Source: Helicobacteraceae bacterium
Lineage (GTDB): Bacteria > Campylobacterota > Campylobacteria > Campylobacterales > Sulfurimonadaceae
Direction of reading: 5' to 3'
Length of the DNA stretch: 17,908 nucleotides
Assembly (NCBI GenBank): GCA_030613795.1
Contig: JAUWLG010000006.1
Span: 1-17,908, forward strand
A program made the position numbers and the translations under genes. This document shows positions 6,706 through 14,544 of this stretch, piece by piece (position 1 is the stretch's first letter; every line of letters starts with the position of its first letter). Below the pieces are notes generated by a model. It was not told the origin of the DNA and did no database searches. It was given only the letters and a program-made list of their open reading frames with translations.

Positions 6706-7082
6706 AGAATGCTAAAAAATGGTTGATCTTTGGAGTTGCATTTGCAGCTATAATCATGGGGATACTTTCAATGAACCGTGCCATGCCGGCTGATAAAAAT
6801 GAACGTATATTTAATGAGATAAATGTATACAGTCCTTATGTATTTGAAAAACGACTTGGCGGGCTTACTATTGTCGACAAACGTGATGGTCGAAAAGAGA
6901 AACCAAGTGCTGCCGAAGTACATCTCCGTATGGATGAGCTTAATAAAGAGTGGGGCGCGACACATCTTAGAGTTGAAAACAGTGACCTTATTATCTTAGG
7001 TGATAACAATCAAACGATTGTCAAGATCTTTATAGAGACACAAGAAGAACGCGCTTATTTACACAACTTCTATGGGCTCTAA
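6702..7082 (+). CDS. Membrane-anchored protein of unknown function, coupled to met8
   Basis: A 126-residue protein with one N-terminal membrane anchor (about residues 6-24) and a soluble, probably periplasmic domain of about 100 residues. I do not recognise the domain. It contains RLGGLTIVDKRDGRKEKPSA and a C-terminal NQTIVKIFIETQEERAYLHN. I chose the ATG at 6702, which overlaps the met8 stop (ATGA) and has AAGGA 6 bases before it; an ATG at 6696 overlaps that site less favourably. It is cotranscribed with met8, and its 3' end overlaps the convergent MFS gene by 24 bases. A link to siroheme or heme d1 handling is suggested only by operon position. Confidence 0.75.
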   Translation: MKNAKKWLIFGVAFAAIIMGILSMNRAMPADKNERIFNEINVYSPYVFEKRLGGLTIVDKRDGRKEKPSAAEVHLRMDELNKEWGATHLRVENSDLIILGDNNQTIVKIFIETQEERAYLHNFYGL

Positions 7083-8276
7083 ATAAAAAGAGTAGATAAA
7101 TGCGATCAATAGCGTCACTAAGGTGATGCTATAAAGTATGTCGTAACTAAAAAACTGCAAGATAATCCCGCCTAAAATCGAAAAGAACATCCCCAACGAA
7201 AGAATATTTACCTGCAGTGCAATATAGACCGGTCTTTTTTTAGGTGGAGCCAATGCCAAGATAAGATTGCCGGAAGCGATACGGTTCCCGTCAATAGCTG
7301 CTCCGATAAGAAAGAAAATAATCATATATTCATAGAGAGATGTGCTTATCATGGCTATTATAATAGCGGCTATCTGAAAGAGTATGGAGATGTGGGCTGT
7401 CTGTTTATTTAGTCCTCTGCCGCTGAGTTGATGCCATAATATATTACTTAACATGGCGCCAGCCATCTGCATCGTGATCAAAGTACCAATTGCAACCCCG
7501 TCAAGACCGATCTTCGCCTCTGCATCCAAGATGATAAAGGGCAGGGCGATCAGATAGCCATAGGCAAAGAGAAAGGTCTTTAACTGGGTCTGCAGCTCTC
7601 TATCTCCTTTTAGAAGTGCCAAAGAGTTGTGCAGGAACTGTTTGAAGGAGTCTTCTCTTTGTGAGACTTCCTCTTTTACCGGTTCGTCCACACTGCCAAA
7701 GGCAAGGTAGCCTAGACCCATCACAAAAGAGCTGATGATAAAGAGATAGCCAAAACTATAAGGCGCCTCAAACATCTCCAAAACAAGTGCTGCCATCGCC
7801 CCGCTGATCAATCCGCCGAAGGCACTGAAAAACTGTCTGTATGACATGGTCTTGCCGCGGAACTTATGGGTAAAGATCTTGCCGATGATGTCTTTAAAGT
7901 AGATGGCACCAAAACCCGCGCTAAATGAAAAGATAAAGAGACCTAAACCGATAGAGAAGAGGGTGAGGTTGGGGTGGTCATCTCCCAAGAAGACAATGGC
8001 GACACCAATAAAAAACCAGGCAAAAAAGCGTACAAGAAAGACACGGCGGAGATATGGCAGCATCAAGGCATAACTCTGGGCTTGAAACGCTGCAAAAAGT
8101 TGAACGATGATCGCGCCGCCGCGAAGCAGGGCAGCAAAAAAGCCAACGAGCATGGAGCTACCGCCAAAGTAGTTGACTATTAGCGGCAAAATCGTTGAAG
8201 GTTCGGCAATGGTCGTCCCGATTGCCAGAAAAAATCCGTGTAAGATGTTTTTGACGTGGTTGGAGAATTTATCCAT
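7059..8276 (-). CDS. MFS transporter, 12 membrane segments
   Basis: This 405-residue protein is hydrophobic throughout, with about 12 membrane segments in two six-helix halves joined by a charged linker near residues 200-230 (EPVKEEVSQREDSFKQFL). A basic loop after the fifth or sixth segment (THKFRGKTMSYRQFFS) and PPKKRP near the end fit the major facilitator superfamily. The substrate is not evident. The ATG at 8276 follows AGAGGT with a 7-base spacer, and that site lies in a hairpin with the end of the upstream TrpD2-like gene. It is the second gene of that operon, 17 bases after its stop codon, and converges with the 126-residue gene. Family call firm; function open. Confidence 0.85.
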   Translation of the reverse strand: MDKFSNHVKNILHGFFLAIGTTIAEPSTILPLIVNYFGGSSMLVGFFAALLRGGAIIVQLFAAFQAQSYALMLPYLRRVFLVRFFAWFFIGVAIVFLGDDHPNLTLFSIGLGLFIFSFSAGFGAIYFKDIIGKIFTHKFRGKTMSYRQFFSAFGGLISGAMAALVLEMFEAPYSFGYLFIISSFVMGLGYLAFGSVDEPVKEEVSQREDSFKQFLHNSLALLKGDRELQTQLKTFLFAYGYLIALPFIILDAEAKIGLDGVAIGTLITMQMAGAMLSNILWHQLSGRGLNKQTAHISILFQIAAIIIAMISTSLYEYMIIFFLIGAAIDGNRIASGNLILALAPPKKRPVYIALQVNILSLGMFFSILGGIILQFFSYDILYSITLVTLLIAFIYSFYLEPIEVV

Positions 8277-8279
8277 AAA

Positions 8280-8318
8280 GGGTACCTCTGAGGCTAACTA
8301 GGGTTTGTAGAGGTGCCC
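8280..8318 (-). promoter_or_regulatory. Hairpin sequestering the MFS ribosome binding site
   Basis: On the minus-strand RNA, GGGCACCUCU at the end of the TrpD2-like gene can pair with AGAGGUACCC, which contains the MFS ribosome binding site (9 of 10 pairs, 19-base loop holding the TrpD2-like stop codon). A ribosome finishing the first gene would open the stem, so MFS translation is probably coupled to it. Confidence 0.5.
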
Positions 8319-9208
8319 TCAAGTATCTGAAACGCTTCATCAATACTGGCTGCTTTGTCTGTTACAAAAAGATAGACGGCAGCGTTTAGTTTTGCAAGTT
8401 TTAAGTACTCAGCTGATGGATCAGAGAGTTTTTTAAGTGAGTCTTCGAGAGTGATCGAATCCCATGACTTATTGTAGTTAATGCCGTAATGTTGTGGGTC
8501 GATAATAAACTCTTCGACTTCACCCTCTTTAGAGATCCATAAACGCCCTTTGCTGAAGAGCTCCGGTGTCCCTTCATTGCCTTGAATAAGTGCAAAACGT
8601 TTGTAACGGTCTGAAAATATCTCAACATATTTTTTGACATAGGGTTTGTGAAATACACCGGTGATCGCGTAGTCACTCTGAGCAATACGAGGCAGTTTTT
8701 CAATGGTGTTAAAACCGGTACGAAGACCTAAACGCATACGGATCTCGCTCAGTTTGTGCAGGGCATTAAAATATTTTTCCCGGTCAAAGTAGTGGATGTT
8801 AGAACCAAGAGTGGTATTTGTGCAGATATCTTTTATGGTGATACCGTCTTTTGCCGGTGTCAGTTCATCCCCGATTACAACAAGGTTCAGACCACTCTCT
8901 TCCAGCACTTTGGCAACTAGAGGAAAGATGTAAGGGTTTTTTGATTTGCCGTCAAAAGGGTAGCCCAGTTCTATAGAGTTTTCAACTTTTTGATGCGTTA
9001 TGTAGTCATCACATGCTGCAATAGCACCTCTAAACTCTGTTGTAGTCTCTGGTTTGAGTCGCCATCCCAGTAAAAATGCTGCGATCTGTTCGCTATGGAC
9101 ACTCTGATCAAGTATCTGACGCATCATATCTTCACTCTCTTCAAAGCTGAGATCTCTGTTCCCTTTGGGGCCTGTACCGACTGCATGTATATATTTATGA
9201 AAATCCAT
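8294..9208 (-). CDS. Anthranilate phosphoribosyltransferase-like protein (TrpD2/YbiB type)
   Basis: A 304-residue protein of the glycosyltransferase family 3/TrpD fold. The N-terminus has the family's helical domain (GPKGNRDLSFEESEDMMRQI, then HSEQIAAFLLGWRLKPETTTEF). The glycine-rich loop GTGGD that binds phosphoribosyl pyrophosphate in true TrpD is absent; its place is taken by LGYPFDGKSKNPYIFPL. A later GTPELFSKGRLWISKEGEV segment matches the C-terminal lobe. This is the pattern of TrpD2 (YbiB), a non-biosynthetic paralogue for which nucleic acid binding has been described. I chose the ATG at 9208, preceded by AAGAGA; upstream codons to 9325 lie across the promoter. No other trp gene is near. 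The fold call is good; the function is uncertain. Confidence 0.75.
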   Translation of the reverse strand: MDFHKYIHAVGTGPKGNRDLSFEESEDMMRQILDQSVHSEQIAAFLLGWRLKPETTTEFRGAIAACDDYITHQKVENSIELGYPFDGKSKNPYIFPLVAKVLEESGLNLVVIGDELTPAKDGITIKDICTNTTLGSNIHYFDREKYFNALHKLSEIRMRLGLRTGFNTIEKLPRIAQSDYAITGVFHKPYVKKYVEIFSDRYKRFALIQGNEGTPELFSKGRLWISKEGEVEEFIIDPQHYGINYNKSWDSITLEDSLKKLSDPSAEYLKLAKLNAAVYLFVTDKAASIDEAFQILEGTSTNPS

Positions 9209-9233
9209 AATGTCTCTTTTTTTAAATTGGTTG

Positions 9234-9276
9234 AGTGTAACAAAATAGTAATGATTTAACGCTTGATTTATATCAT
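9234..9276 (-). promoter_or_regulatory. FNR-type box and -10 for the TrpD2/MFS operon
   Basis: TTGAT-TTAT-ATCAT (9263-9276) is the same 14-base box as upstream of the cytochrome c peroxidase, within a shared 16-base stretch GCTTGATTTATATCAT. On the minus strand TACACT (9239-9234) is a plausible -10, with a start near 9227 and the box at -42.5. Confidence 0.5.
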
Positions 9277-9311
9277 TACCTTTGTCAGAATAATAGCGTC
9301 TTCTTAGACTC

Positions 9312-9353
9312 TTGATGCAAATCATAGAAATGGGTTTTCATTTTTTATATACT
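9312..9353 (+). promoter_or_regulatory. FNR-type box and -10 for the sensor kinase gene
   Basis: TTGAT-GCAA-ATCAT (9312-9325) is followed by TATACT (9348-9353). The start predicted from the -10 is 9360, putting the box centre at exactly -41.5. The leader is 20 bases and ends with AAAAGG 7 bases before the ATG. Confidence 0.65.
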
Positions 9354-9379
9354 GTAGAGATATTTGAAAAGGTATTTAT

Positions 9380-11221
9380 ATGGATTTTACTCGCCCAATT
9401 GAGATTGCTAACAAGATTTACTGGGTTGGTATGTACCTTGAAAACGATCCTTTTCAGTGTCATCCCTACTTTATTGAAAACGGTAATGAATCCGTTCTGA
9501 TCGATCCGGGGTCTATGTTAGAGTTTGAGGCCGTTGTAAGAAAGATCAATACCATCAGCTCGATGAGCTCTGTCAAATACATCATCTTGCATCACCAAGA
9601 CCCGGATCTTGCCGCAGCAGTACCTGAGATGGAAAAACTGATAAATCGAGATGACCTGCTTGTGGTCACTCATAGCCGGATGGTGCCTTTGGTGAAGCAC
9701 TACATGATAACGTCAGATTATTATGAAATAGACAAAGAGGAGTTCAAACTTCATGCCGGAGACCTGCATCTTCAATTTGTGACGACGCCTTATTGTCATT
9801 CACCGGGTGCTTTTGTCTCGTATGAGCCAGTGACGAAGACACTTTTTTCTGGCGATATCTTTGGTGGTATTGAAGAGTCCTGGGAGTTTTATGCCAAAGA
9901 TGACTATTTTGAAAAAGCGAAGCAGTTCCACGCGGAGTATATGCCAAGTAGAGACATCTTTAATTATGCGCTTTCAAAGATCGAGGTCTTGGATATTAAT
10001 CTCATAGCACCCCAACACGGTTCTATTATTGAAAAAGAGAGAGTCTATCCGCTCATTAAACAGATGAAAGAGCTTGAGTGTGGTCTTTATATTGAAGAGG
10101 GTTATAATGACCAGCTTATTGATACCATTGACGCTTTAAAGAAAAAAGATATTGCTCTGTTGGAATCTTTGAGCCATTTTCAGATTTTGATGGACACGAT
10201 GCATGAAGCTGTCATCGTCTCTTCGGATGATAAAGGTATTATTGATCTAAATGCTGCAGCTGAAAATATTTTTGGGTTTTCAAAGCCTGAATTTATGCAG
10301 ATGCGACTTTTAGATATTGTGGACGAGGCGTCTGCATCATTCTATACGGAATCACTTACGGCAGAGGAGGTTGACTCTTTTGAGATAGAGCTCATCCGTC
10401 AAGATGGAACGGTTTTTCCTGCTTTAGTAGGTGGACGTAACAGCTACCGAGACAACCTCCCCGTAAGGATCACGACGGTGATCGACTTGAGTGAGCTAAA
10501 AGAGAAAGAAGCGCTTCTTTTTCAAAAAGCAAAGATGGCAGATATGGGGGAGATGATAGGCAACATCGCCCATCAATGGCGTCAACCCCTCTCTATGATA
10601 AACATGATAGTCGCAGTGTTAAAAGAAAAAAATGCACGCGCCGTCTTAGAAAGTGAAGAGCTGGGTTCAAAGCTTACCGAGGTTGAGAACAGTATTCAAT
10701 ATATGTCTGGGACGATGGACGACTTTATGAGCTTTTTTCGTCCCAACAAGCAAAAAGAGGATTTTTGTGTCTGTAATGCTGTTGAAAAAGCGTTAGAGAT
10801 CATCGGTCCCGATCTGCCTGAAAGAGGGATTGAGCTGCAGTTTGAGCCAAAATATGAATATTATGTCCATGGTTACATCAACGAATACACACAGGTCTTA
10901 GTCTCTCTTTTGACCAATGCTAAAGATCTATTGATTCATAGAAAAGTAGAGTCTGCATACATCAAGATCGAGATCTTTGAAAAAGATGGCGATGTTGTGT
11001 TGGAGGTCAGTGACAATGCAGGCGGGATGAAAGAGGAGAACCTCCATCGTATTTTTGAGCCATACTTCACCACAAAACACCGCTCATCCGGGACAGGGCT
11101 GGGCCTGTATATCTCTAAAATGATCATCGAAAACAGTATGGGCGGCACACTGCATGGTGAAAACATGAAAGAGGGTGCCAAGTTCAGTATAGCGATGGAG
11201 CGGGTGGTGCCAAATGAGTGA
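9380..11221 (+). CDS. ODP (diiron metallo-beta-lactamase)-PAS sensor histidine kinase
   Basis: A 613-residue soluble kinase with no membrane segment. Residues 1-250 or so form a metallo-beta-lactamase domain of the ODP/flavodiiron type. Visible metal ligands are H72, D74 and D76 (HHQDPD), H140 (YCHSPGAF), D159 (SGDIFG) and H213 (PQHGS). ODP domains bind O2 at a diiron site, and related flavodiiron enzymes reduce O2 or NO. Residues about 265-370 are a PAS domain. The kinase core follows, with phosphoacceptor H398 in IAHQWRQPL, N-box NEYTQVLVSLLTNAKDLL, and ATP-lid motifs SDNAGGM and GTGLGLYISK. It overlaps the response regulator gene by 8 bases, so the two form one system. Its own promoter has an FNR-type box. 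I infer that it senses O2 or NO in the cytoplasm. Confidence 0.9.
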   Translation: MDFTRPIEIANKIYWVGMYLENDPFQCHPYFIENGNESVLIDPGSMLEFEAVVRKINTISSMSSVKYIILHHQDPDLAAAVPEMEKLINRDDLLVVTHSRMVPLVKHYMITSDYYEIDKEEFKLHAGDLHLQFVTTPYCHSPGAFVSYEPVTKTLFSGDIFGGIEESWEFYAKDDYFEKAKQFHAEYMPSRDIFNYALSKIEVLDINLIAPQHGSIIEKERVYPLIKQMKELECGLYIEEGYNDQLIDTIDALKKKDIALLESLSHFQILMDTMHEAVIVSSDDKGIIDLNAAAENIFGFSKPEFMQMRLLDIVDEASASFYTESLTAEEVDSFEIELIRQDGTVFPALVGGRNSYRDNLPVRITTVIDLSELKEKEALLFQKAKMADMGEMIGNIAHQWRQPLSMINMIVAVLKEKNARAVLESEELGSKLTEVENSIQYMSGTMDDFMSFFRPNKQKEDFCVCNAVEKALEIIGPDLPERGIELQFEPKYEYYVHGYINEYTQVLVSLLTNAKDLLIHRKVESAYIKIEIFEKDGDVVLEVSDNAGGMKEENLHRIFEPYFTTKHRSSGTGLGLYISKMIIENSMGGTLHGENMKEGAKFSIAMERVVPNE

Positions 11222-11900
11222 GAAGATCAGTGATATTTCAGTGTTGGTAGCTGAAGATGAGAAACAGATTTTAGACCCCATGGTAGAGTATCTGCAACTC
11301 TTTTTTGAACATGTATATACAGCTAAAGACGGGTTGAATGCGTTTAGGATCTATGAAAATAAAAAGCCTGACATCATCATCTCCGACATTCATATGCCAC
11401 ATATGGATGGGCTCTCTATGATCGAGAAGATCCGTAAAAAAGATAAAAAGACAAAGATCATCATCACAACGGCCCACTCGGAAAAAGAGAAGCTGATGCA
11501 GGCAATAGAGCTGCATTTGGTCAAGTACCTGATAAAACCGGTTCAAAGTGACCTTCTAAAAGAGCTGCTTCTCTCTTTAGTAGATGAACTGCGTCAAAAC
11601 ACAGATCGTGTTGATCTGAAAGAGGGCTATTTCTGGGACAGCTCTAAAAAGCTGTTGTTTCATGACGATGATGAGGTCGGGTTAAAAGAGAAAGAGAAAA
11701 AAGTGCTCGATCTGCTCTGTGCGCATGCCAATCAAACGGTCTCCGTTTTTGATATCTATAACCATCTTTATGAAGATCAGCCGGAGAGAGAATTTTCCTC
11801 AAACTCTATTACCTCTTTGATGAAGCGTATTCGTCCTAAACTGCCTGCTGACACGATCTCAACGGTCTATGGTGTAGGGTATGTCTTATATACTAAGTAG
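11214..11900 (+). CDS. OmpR/PhoB-type response regulator
   Basis: A 228-residue two-domain regulator. The receiver domain (1-120) has acidic E14/D15, the phosphoacceptor D58 in DIIISDIHMPHMDG, the switch threonine in IIITTAH and the lysine in YLIKPVQ. The C-terminal winged helix (about 150-228) runs from LKEKEKKVLDLL through NSITSLMKRIRPKLP to the typical final hairpin TVYGVGYVLYTK. OmpR-type regulators bind tandem direct repeats about 10-11 bases apart. Exactly such repeats (TTGACA-N4-TTGACA) occur three times just downstream, before nrdD. It overlaps the kinase gene by 8 bases. I infer that it activates nrdD and the two candidate RNAs. Confidence 0.92.
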   Translation: MSEKISDISVLVAEDEKQILDPMVEYLQLFFEHVYTAKDGLNAFRIYENKKPDIIISDIHMPHMDGLSMIEKIRKKDKKTKIIITTAHSEKEKLMQAIELHLVKYLIKPVQSDLLKELLLSLVDELRQNTDRVDLKEGYFWDSSKKLLFHDDDEVGLKEKEKKVLDLLCAHANQTVSVFDIYNHLYEDQPEREFSSNSITSLMKRIRPKLPADTISTVYGVGYVLYTK

Positions 11901-11921
11901 AAATTTTAAAATTATTATGCA

Positions 11922-11954
11922 TTGACATTTTTTGACAGATTCTTTTTCTATACT
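11922..11954 (+). promoter_or_regulatory. Regulator-dependent promoter, copy 1
   Basis: TTGACA (11922-11927), 4 bases, TTGACA (11932-11937), 11 bases, TATACT (11949-11954). The two hexamers are direct repeats with a 10-base period and replace a normal -35, as Pho boxes do in E. coli. The predicted start is A11961. This begins the 490-base gap 11901-12390, which holds no credible gene. Confidence 0.6.
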
Positions 11955-11960
11955 TTCTGC

Positions 11961-12021
11961 AGAGGTGTCCTTTTAAGATTCAAAGCCTTAAGACAACGAC
12001 GAAATCCCTTTCGCACCTCTG
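11961..12021 (+). ncRNA. Candidate small RNA 1 (three-stem fold)
   Basis: The predicted transcript of promoter copy 1 begins AGAGGUG. Its 5' segment CAGAGGTG (11960-11967) is the exact complement of CACCTCTG at 12014-12021. Inside are a 7-base stem (11971-11977 with 11987-11993) and a 5-base stem (12000-12004 with 12009-12013, loop UCCC) directly abutting the closing stem, giving a three-way junction. No ORF with a start and ribosome binding site is present. The 3' end is uncertain because no strong terminator follows. It might instead be the 5' part of a long nrdD leader. Confidence 0.4.
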
Positions 12022-12137
12022 AACTAAAAACTTCCTTTTAAAACTTCATATTAAAGAAATTCAAAAAAATATAATTTGAAAAATGTACATACCAGTCAAT
12101 AAAGTGTAATAAATAAAAATAATCTAAATTTACAATT

Positions 12138-12170
12138 TTGACAACATTTGACAGACTCTTTTTCTACACT
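12138..12170 (+). promoter_or_regulatory. Regulator-dependent promoter, copy 2
   Basis: TTGACA (12138-12143), 4 bases, TTGACA (12148-12153), 11 bases, TACACT (12165-12170). Spacing is identical to copies 1 and 3. The predicted start is A12177, the first base of AGAGGTGC. The copy lies 216 bases after copy 1 and 200 before copy 3. Confidence 0.58.
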
Positions 12171-12176
12171 GTTATT

Positions 12177-12266
12177 AGAGGTGCAAAAAGAGATATTCAC
12201 ACTCCTAATGTAAAATACTCTTTAATTAAGATTTTATCCTAAATATTAAGTCTAAGATGCGCCTCT
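12177..12266 (+). ncRNA. Candidate small RNA 2
   Basis: The predicted transcript begins AGAGGUGC, which pairs with GCGCCUCU at 12259-12266 (8 pairs, one G-U). A second stem is AAAGAG-TATT (12187-12197, one bulged A) with AATA-CTCTTT (12214-12223). Immediately after the closing stem is an unpaired C-rich stretch (ACCCTTATCCCCCC, 12268-12281). Such C/U-rich segments are used by known Campylobacterota small RNAs to bind G-rich leaders. It shares its 5' end and closing-stem logic with candidate RNA 1 but not the interior. The 3' end is not defined. Confidence 0.38.
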
Positions 12267-12337
12267 CACCCTTATCCCCCCTAAACATTATTATTACAAG
12301 TTTTTCTACTTCGATATTTTGATATTTATTTTATAAA

Positions 12338-12370
12338 TTGACACGGTTTGACAGTATCTTTTTTTATACT
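12338..12370 (+). promoter_or_regulatory. Regulator-dependent promoter of nrdD, copy 3
   Basis: TTGACA (12338-12343), 4 bases, TTGACA (12348-12353), 11 bases, TATACT (12365-12370). The predicted start A12377 gives a 14-base leader with AGGAG 8 bases before the nrdD ATG. This copy anchors the whole set to a known gene. It contains no NrdR-box consensus. Confidence 0.65.
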
Positions 12371-12390
12371 TAGATGACAGGAGAGCTGAT

Positions 12391-14544
12391 ATGTTGGAAG
12401 AGATACTAAAAAGAAACGGTAAGAGTGAAGAGTTTGTCCCTTATAAGATAGAAGATGCCATCAAAAAAGCATTTAAAAGTGAAAATGTCACTTATGATAA
12501 TAGTGTTTTTTTTCGGGTTATAGACAGACTCAAACCCAAACGCACCGCTGCGGTCGAAGACATTCAGGATCTGATCGAAAAAGAGCTCTATAAAGCACGC
12601 TATTTTGACGTTATGAAATCCTTTATGCTCTATCGTCTGATGCATAAGATGAAACGTGAACACTCTCCTCATGGCTTTAATGAAGACACAACCTATATCA
12701 ATGCGGTTCAGACCATAGAAGAGTATATCAATGGAACAGACTGGCGTATAAAAGCTAACTCCAATACGGGGTACTCTAATGCTGGATTGGTCAACAACAG
12801 TGCGGGTAAGGTGATCGCCAACTACTGGCTTGACAAGATCTACTCCAAAGAGGAGGGTTACGCTCATCGCAATGGGGACTATCACATCCATGATCTTGAC
12901 TGTCTGACCGGATATTGTGCGGGATGGAGTCTGCGTGTTCTGCTGGACGAAGGTTTTAACGGTGTACGCGGGCGTGTTGAGTCGGATGCCCCTTCACACC
13001 TAAGAGAGGCACTTGGACAGATGGCTAACTTCTTGGGAATTTTACAAAGCGAGTGGGCGGGAGCGCAAGCGTTTAGCTCATTCGACACCTATCTTGCGCC
13101 ATACCTCTTTAAAGATAAATTGAGTTATTCAGAGACGAAAAAAGCGATACGGAGTTTTATCTACAACTTGAATGTTCCTGCACGCTGGGGACAGAGTCCT
13201 TTTACAAACATTACCATTGATTGGACCGTGCCAAGCGACTTGAAAGATCAGATCCCGACTAAAAACCAGCATCATCTTTTCAGCGACCTTGATGATGCAG
13301 AGCTTTTACTGGAAGCCTTTGAAAGAGGGGCCGAGAGCTTTACGCAGATGACATACAAACATTTCCAAAAAGAGATGAATGTCATTAACAAAGCCTTTTA
13401 TGAGGTGATGACAGAGGGTGATCGTAATGGCCAGCCTTTTACCTTTCCTATTCCTACCGTAAATATCACGGAAGATTTTGACTGGTATGGAGAGAATACG
13501 GACATACTGTTTGAAAACAGTGCCAAGATCGGCTCGTCCTACTTTCAAAACTTCATTGGAAGCCAATATATGCGTGATGAAGAGGGTAAGCTAGTTGAGA
13601 ACCCAGAAGCTTATAAACCGGGGCATGTGCGAAGTATGTGCTGCCGTCTGCAGCTTGATCTTAGAGAGCTTCTAAAACGCGGCGGCGGTCTTTTTGGATC
13701 GGCTGAGATGACAGGAAGTATCGGAGTTGTTACCATCAACATGGCTCGTCTTGGATATGAATATGCCGGCGATAAAAAAGCGCTCTATGCACAGCTAGAC
13801 AAGTTAATGGAGCTGGCCAAGTCGACACTGGAGAAAAAACGTGTCTTTATCCAGGAGATGTATGACCGCGGGCTATTCCCCTACACTGCACGTTACCTGC
13901 CGGGCTTTAATAACCACTTCTCCACCATTGGTGTCAACGGCATGAATGAGATGATAAGAAACTTTAGTAAAGAGAGTTTGAGTATCACCGACAAAGAGGG
14001 CGAAGCGTTTGCGATAAAAATCTTGGAGCATATGCGCGACAGAATGGTCGAGTTTCAAGAGCAGACAGGCAACCTTTATAACCTTGAAGCAACGCCGGCT
14101 GAGGGGACGACCTACCGTTTTGCCAAAGAGGATAAAAAACGTTACCCCGACATCTTGCAAGCCGGTTTTGACGAAAATATCTACTACACCAACTCATCAC
14201 AGATCCCTGCAAACTATACGGATGACCCTTTTGCAGCCCTCGATCTTCAAGATGAACTGCAATGCAAATATACAGGTGGAACCGTACTGCATCTCTATAT
14301 GAGAGAGAAGATAAGTTCGACTGAAGCCTGCCGAAAACTGGTGAAAAATGTCATCTCAAATTACAGGCTGCCATACATCACAATAACACCGGTCTTTTCG
14401 ATCTGCGAAAAACACGGTTATCTCAGTGGGGAGCATGAGTATTGTCCTCAGTGTGATGAGGAGCTTGTACAAGAGTACAAGAGGCAAGAGGAGAGCGTAA
14501 AGCGTACGGCTTTACCTCAAGGCAAAGAGCCTGTCACTGCGTGA
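12391..14544 (+). CDS. nrdD: Anaerobic (class III) ribonucleoside-triphosphate reductase, large chain lacking the glycyl-radical segment
   Basis: This 717-residue enzyme makes deoxynucleotides without oxygen. Residues 1-90 or so are an ATP-cone for allosteric control (EILKRNGKSEEFVPYKIEDA). The catalytic barrel follows, with GDYHIHDLD, the GYCAGWS cysteine loop, a second cysteine region RSMCCRLQLD, and GGGLFGSAEMTGSIGVVTIN. Near the end a zinc site is visible (C672, H675, C685, C688 in CEKHGYLSGEHEYCPQC). The family normally continues within a few residues into the glycyl-radical motif R-V-x-G-Y. Here the chain instead has a charged tail (EYKRQEESVKRTALPQGK) and stops. The motif is encoded separately 30 bases later, in the same frame. 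The promoter has the regulator-type repeats. Confidence 0.93.
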   Translation: MLEEILKRNGKSEEFVPYKIEDAIKKAFKSENVTYDNSVFFRVIDRLKPKRTAAVEDIQDLIEKELYKARYFDVMKSFMLYRLMHKMKREHSPHGFNEDTTYINAVQTIEEYINGTDWRIKANSNTGYSNAGLVNNSAGKVIANYWLDKIYSKEEGYAHRNGDYHIHDLDCLTGYCAGWSLRVLLDEGFNGVRGRVESDAPSHLREALGQMANFLGILQSEWAGAQAFSSFDTYLAPYLFKDKLSYSETKKAIRSFIYNLNVPARWGQSPFTNITIDWTVPSDLKDQIPTKNQHHLFSDLDDAELLLEAFERGAESFTQMTYKHFQKEMNVINKAFYEVMTEGDRNGQPFTFPIPTVNITEDFDWYGENTDILFENSAKIGSSYFQNFIGSQYMRDEEGKLVENPEAYKPGHVRSMCCRLQLDLRELLKRGGGLFGSAEMTGSIGVVTINMARLGYEYAGDKKALYAQLDKLMELAKSTLEKKRVFIQEMYDRGLFPYTARYLPGFNNHFSTIGVNGMNEMIRNFSKESLSITDKEGEAFAIKILEHMRDRMVEFQEQTGNLYNLEATPAEGTTYRFAKEDKKRYPDILQAGFDENIYYTNSSQIPANYTDDPFAALDLQDELQCKYTGGTVLHLYMREKISSTEACRKLVKNVISNYRLPYITITPVFSICEKHGYLSGEHEYCPQCDEELVQEYKRQEESVKRTALPQGKEPVTA

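Noticed and set aside
12181..12213. A 10-codon reading frame (GTG start) at the 5' end of candidate RNA 2
   Set aside because: The leader would be only 4 bases without a ribosome binding site, and candidate RNA 1 has no matching peptide.
11922..12370. FNR boxes in the TTGACA repeats
   Set aside because: The TTGACA units are direct, not inverted, repeats, so they lack the dyad of FNR-type sites.
12338..12390. NrdR-box control of nrdD
   Set aside because: No match to the ACACWATATWTTGT-type consensus was found in the promoter; the repeats present are direct TTGACA hexamers.
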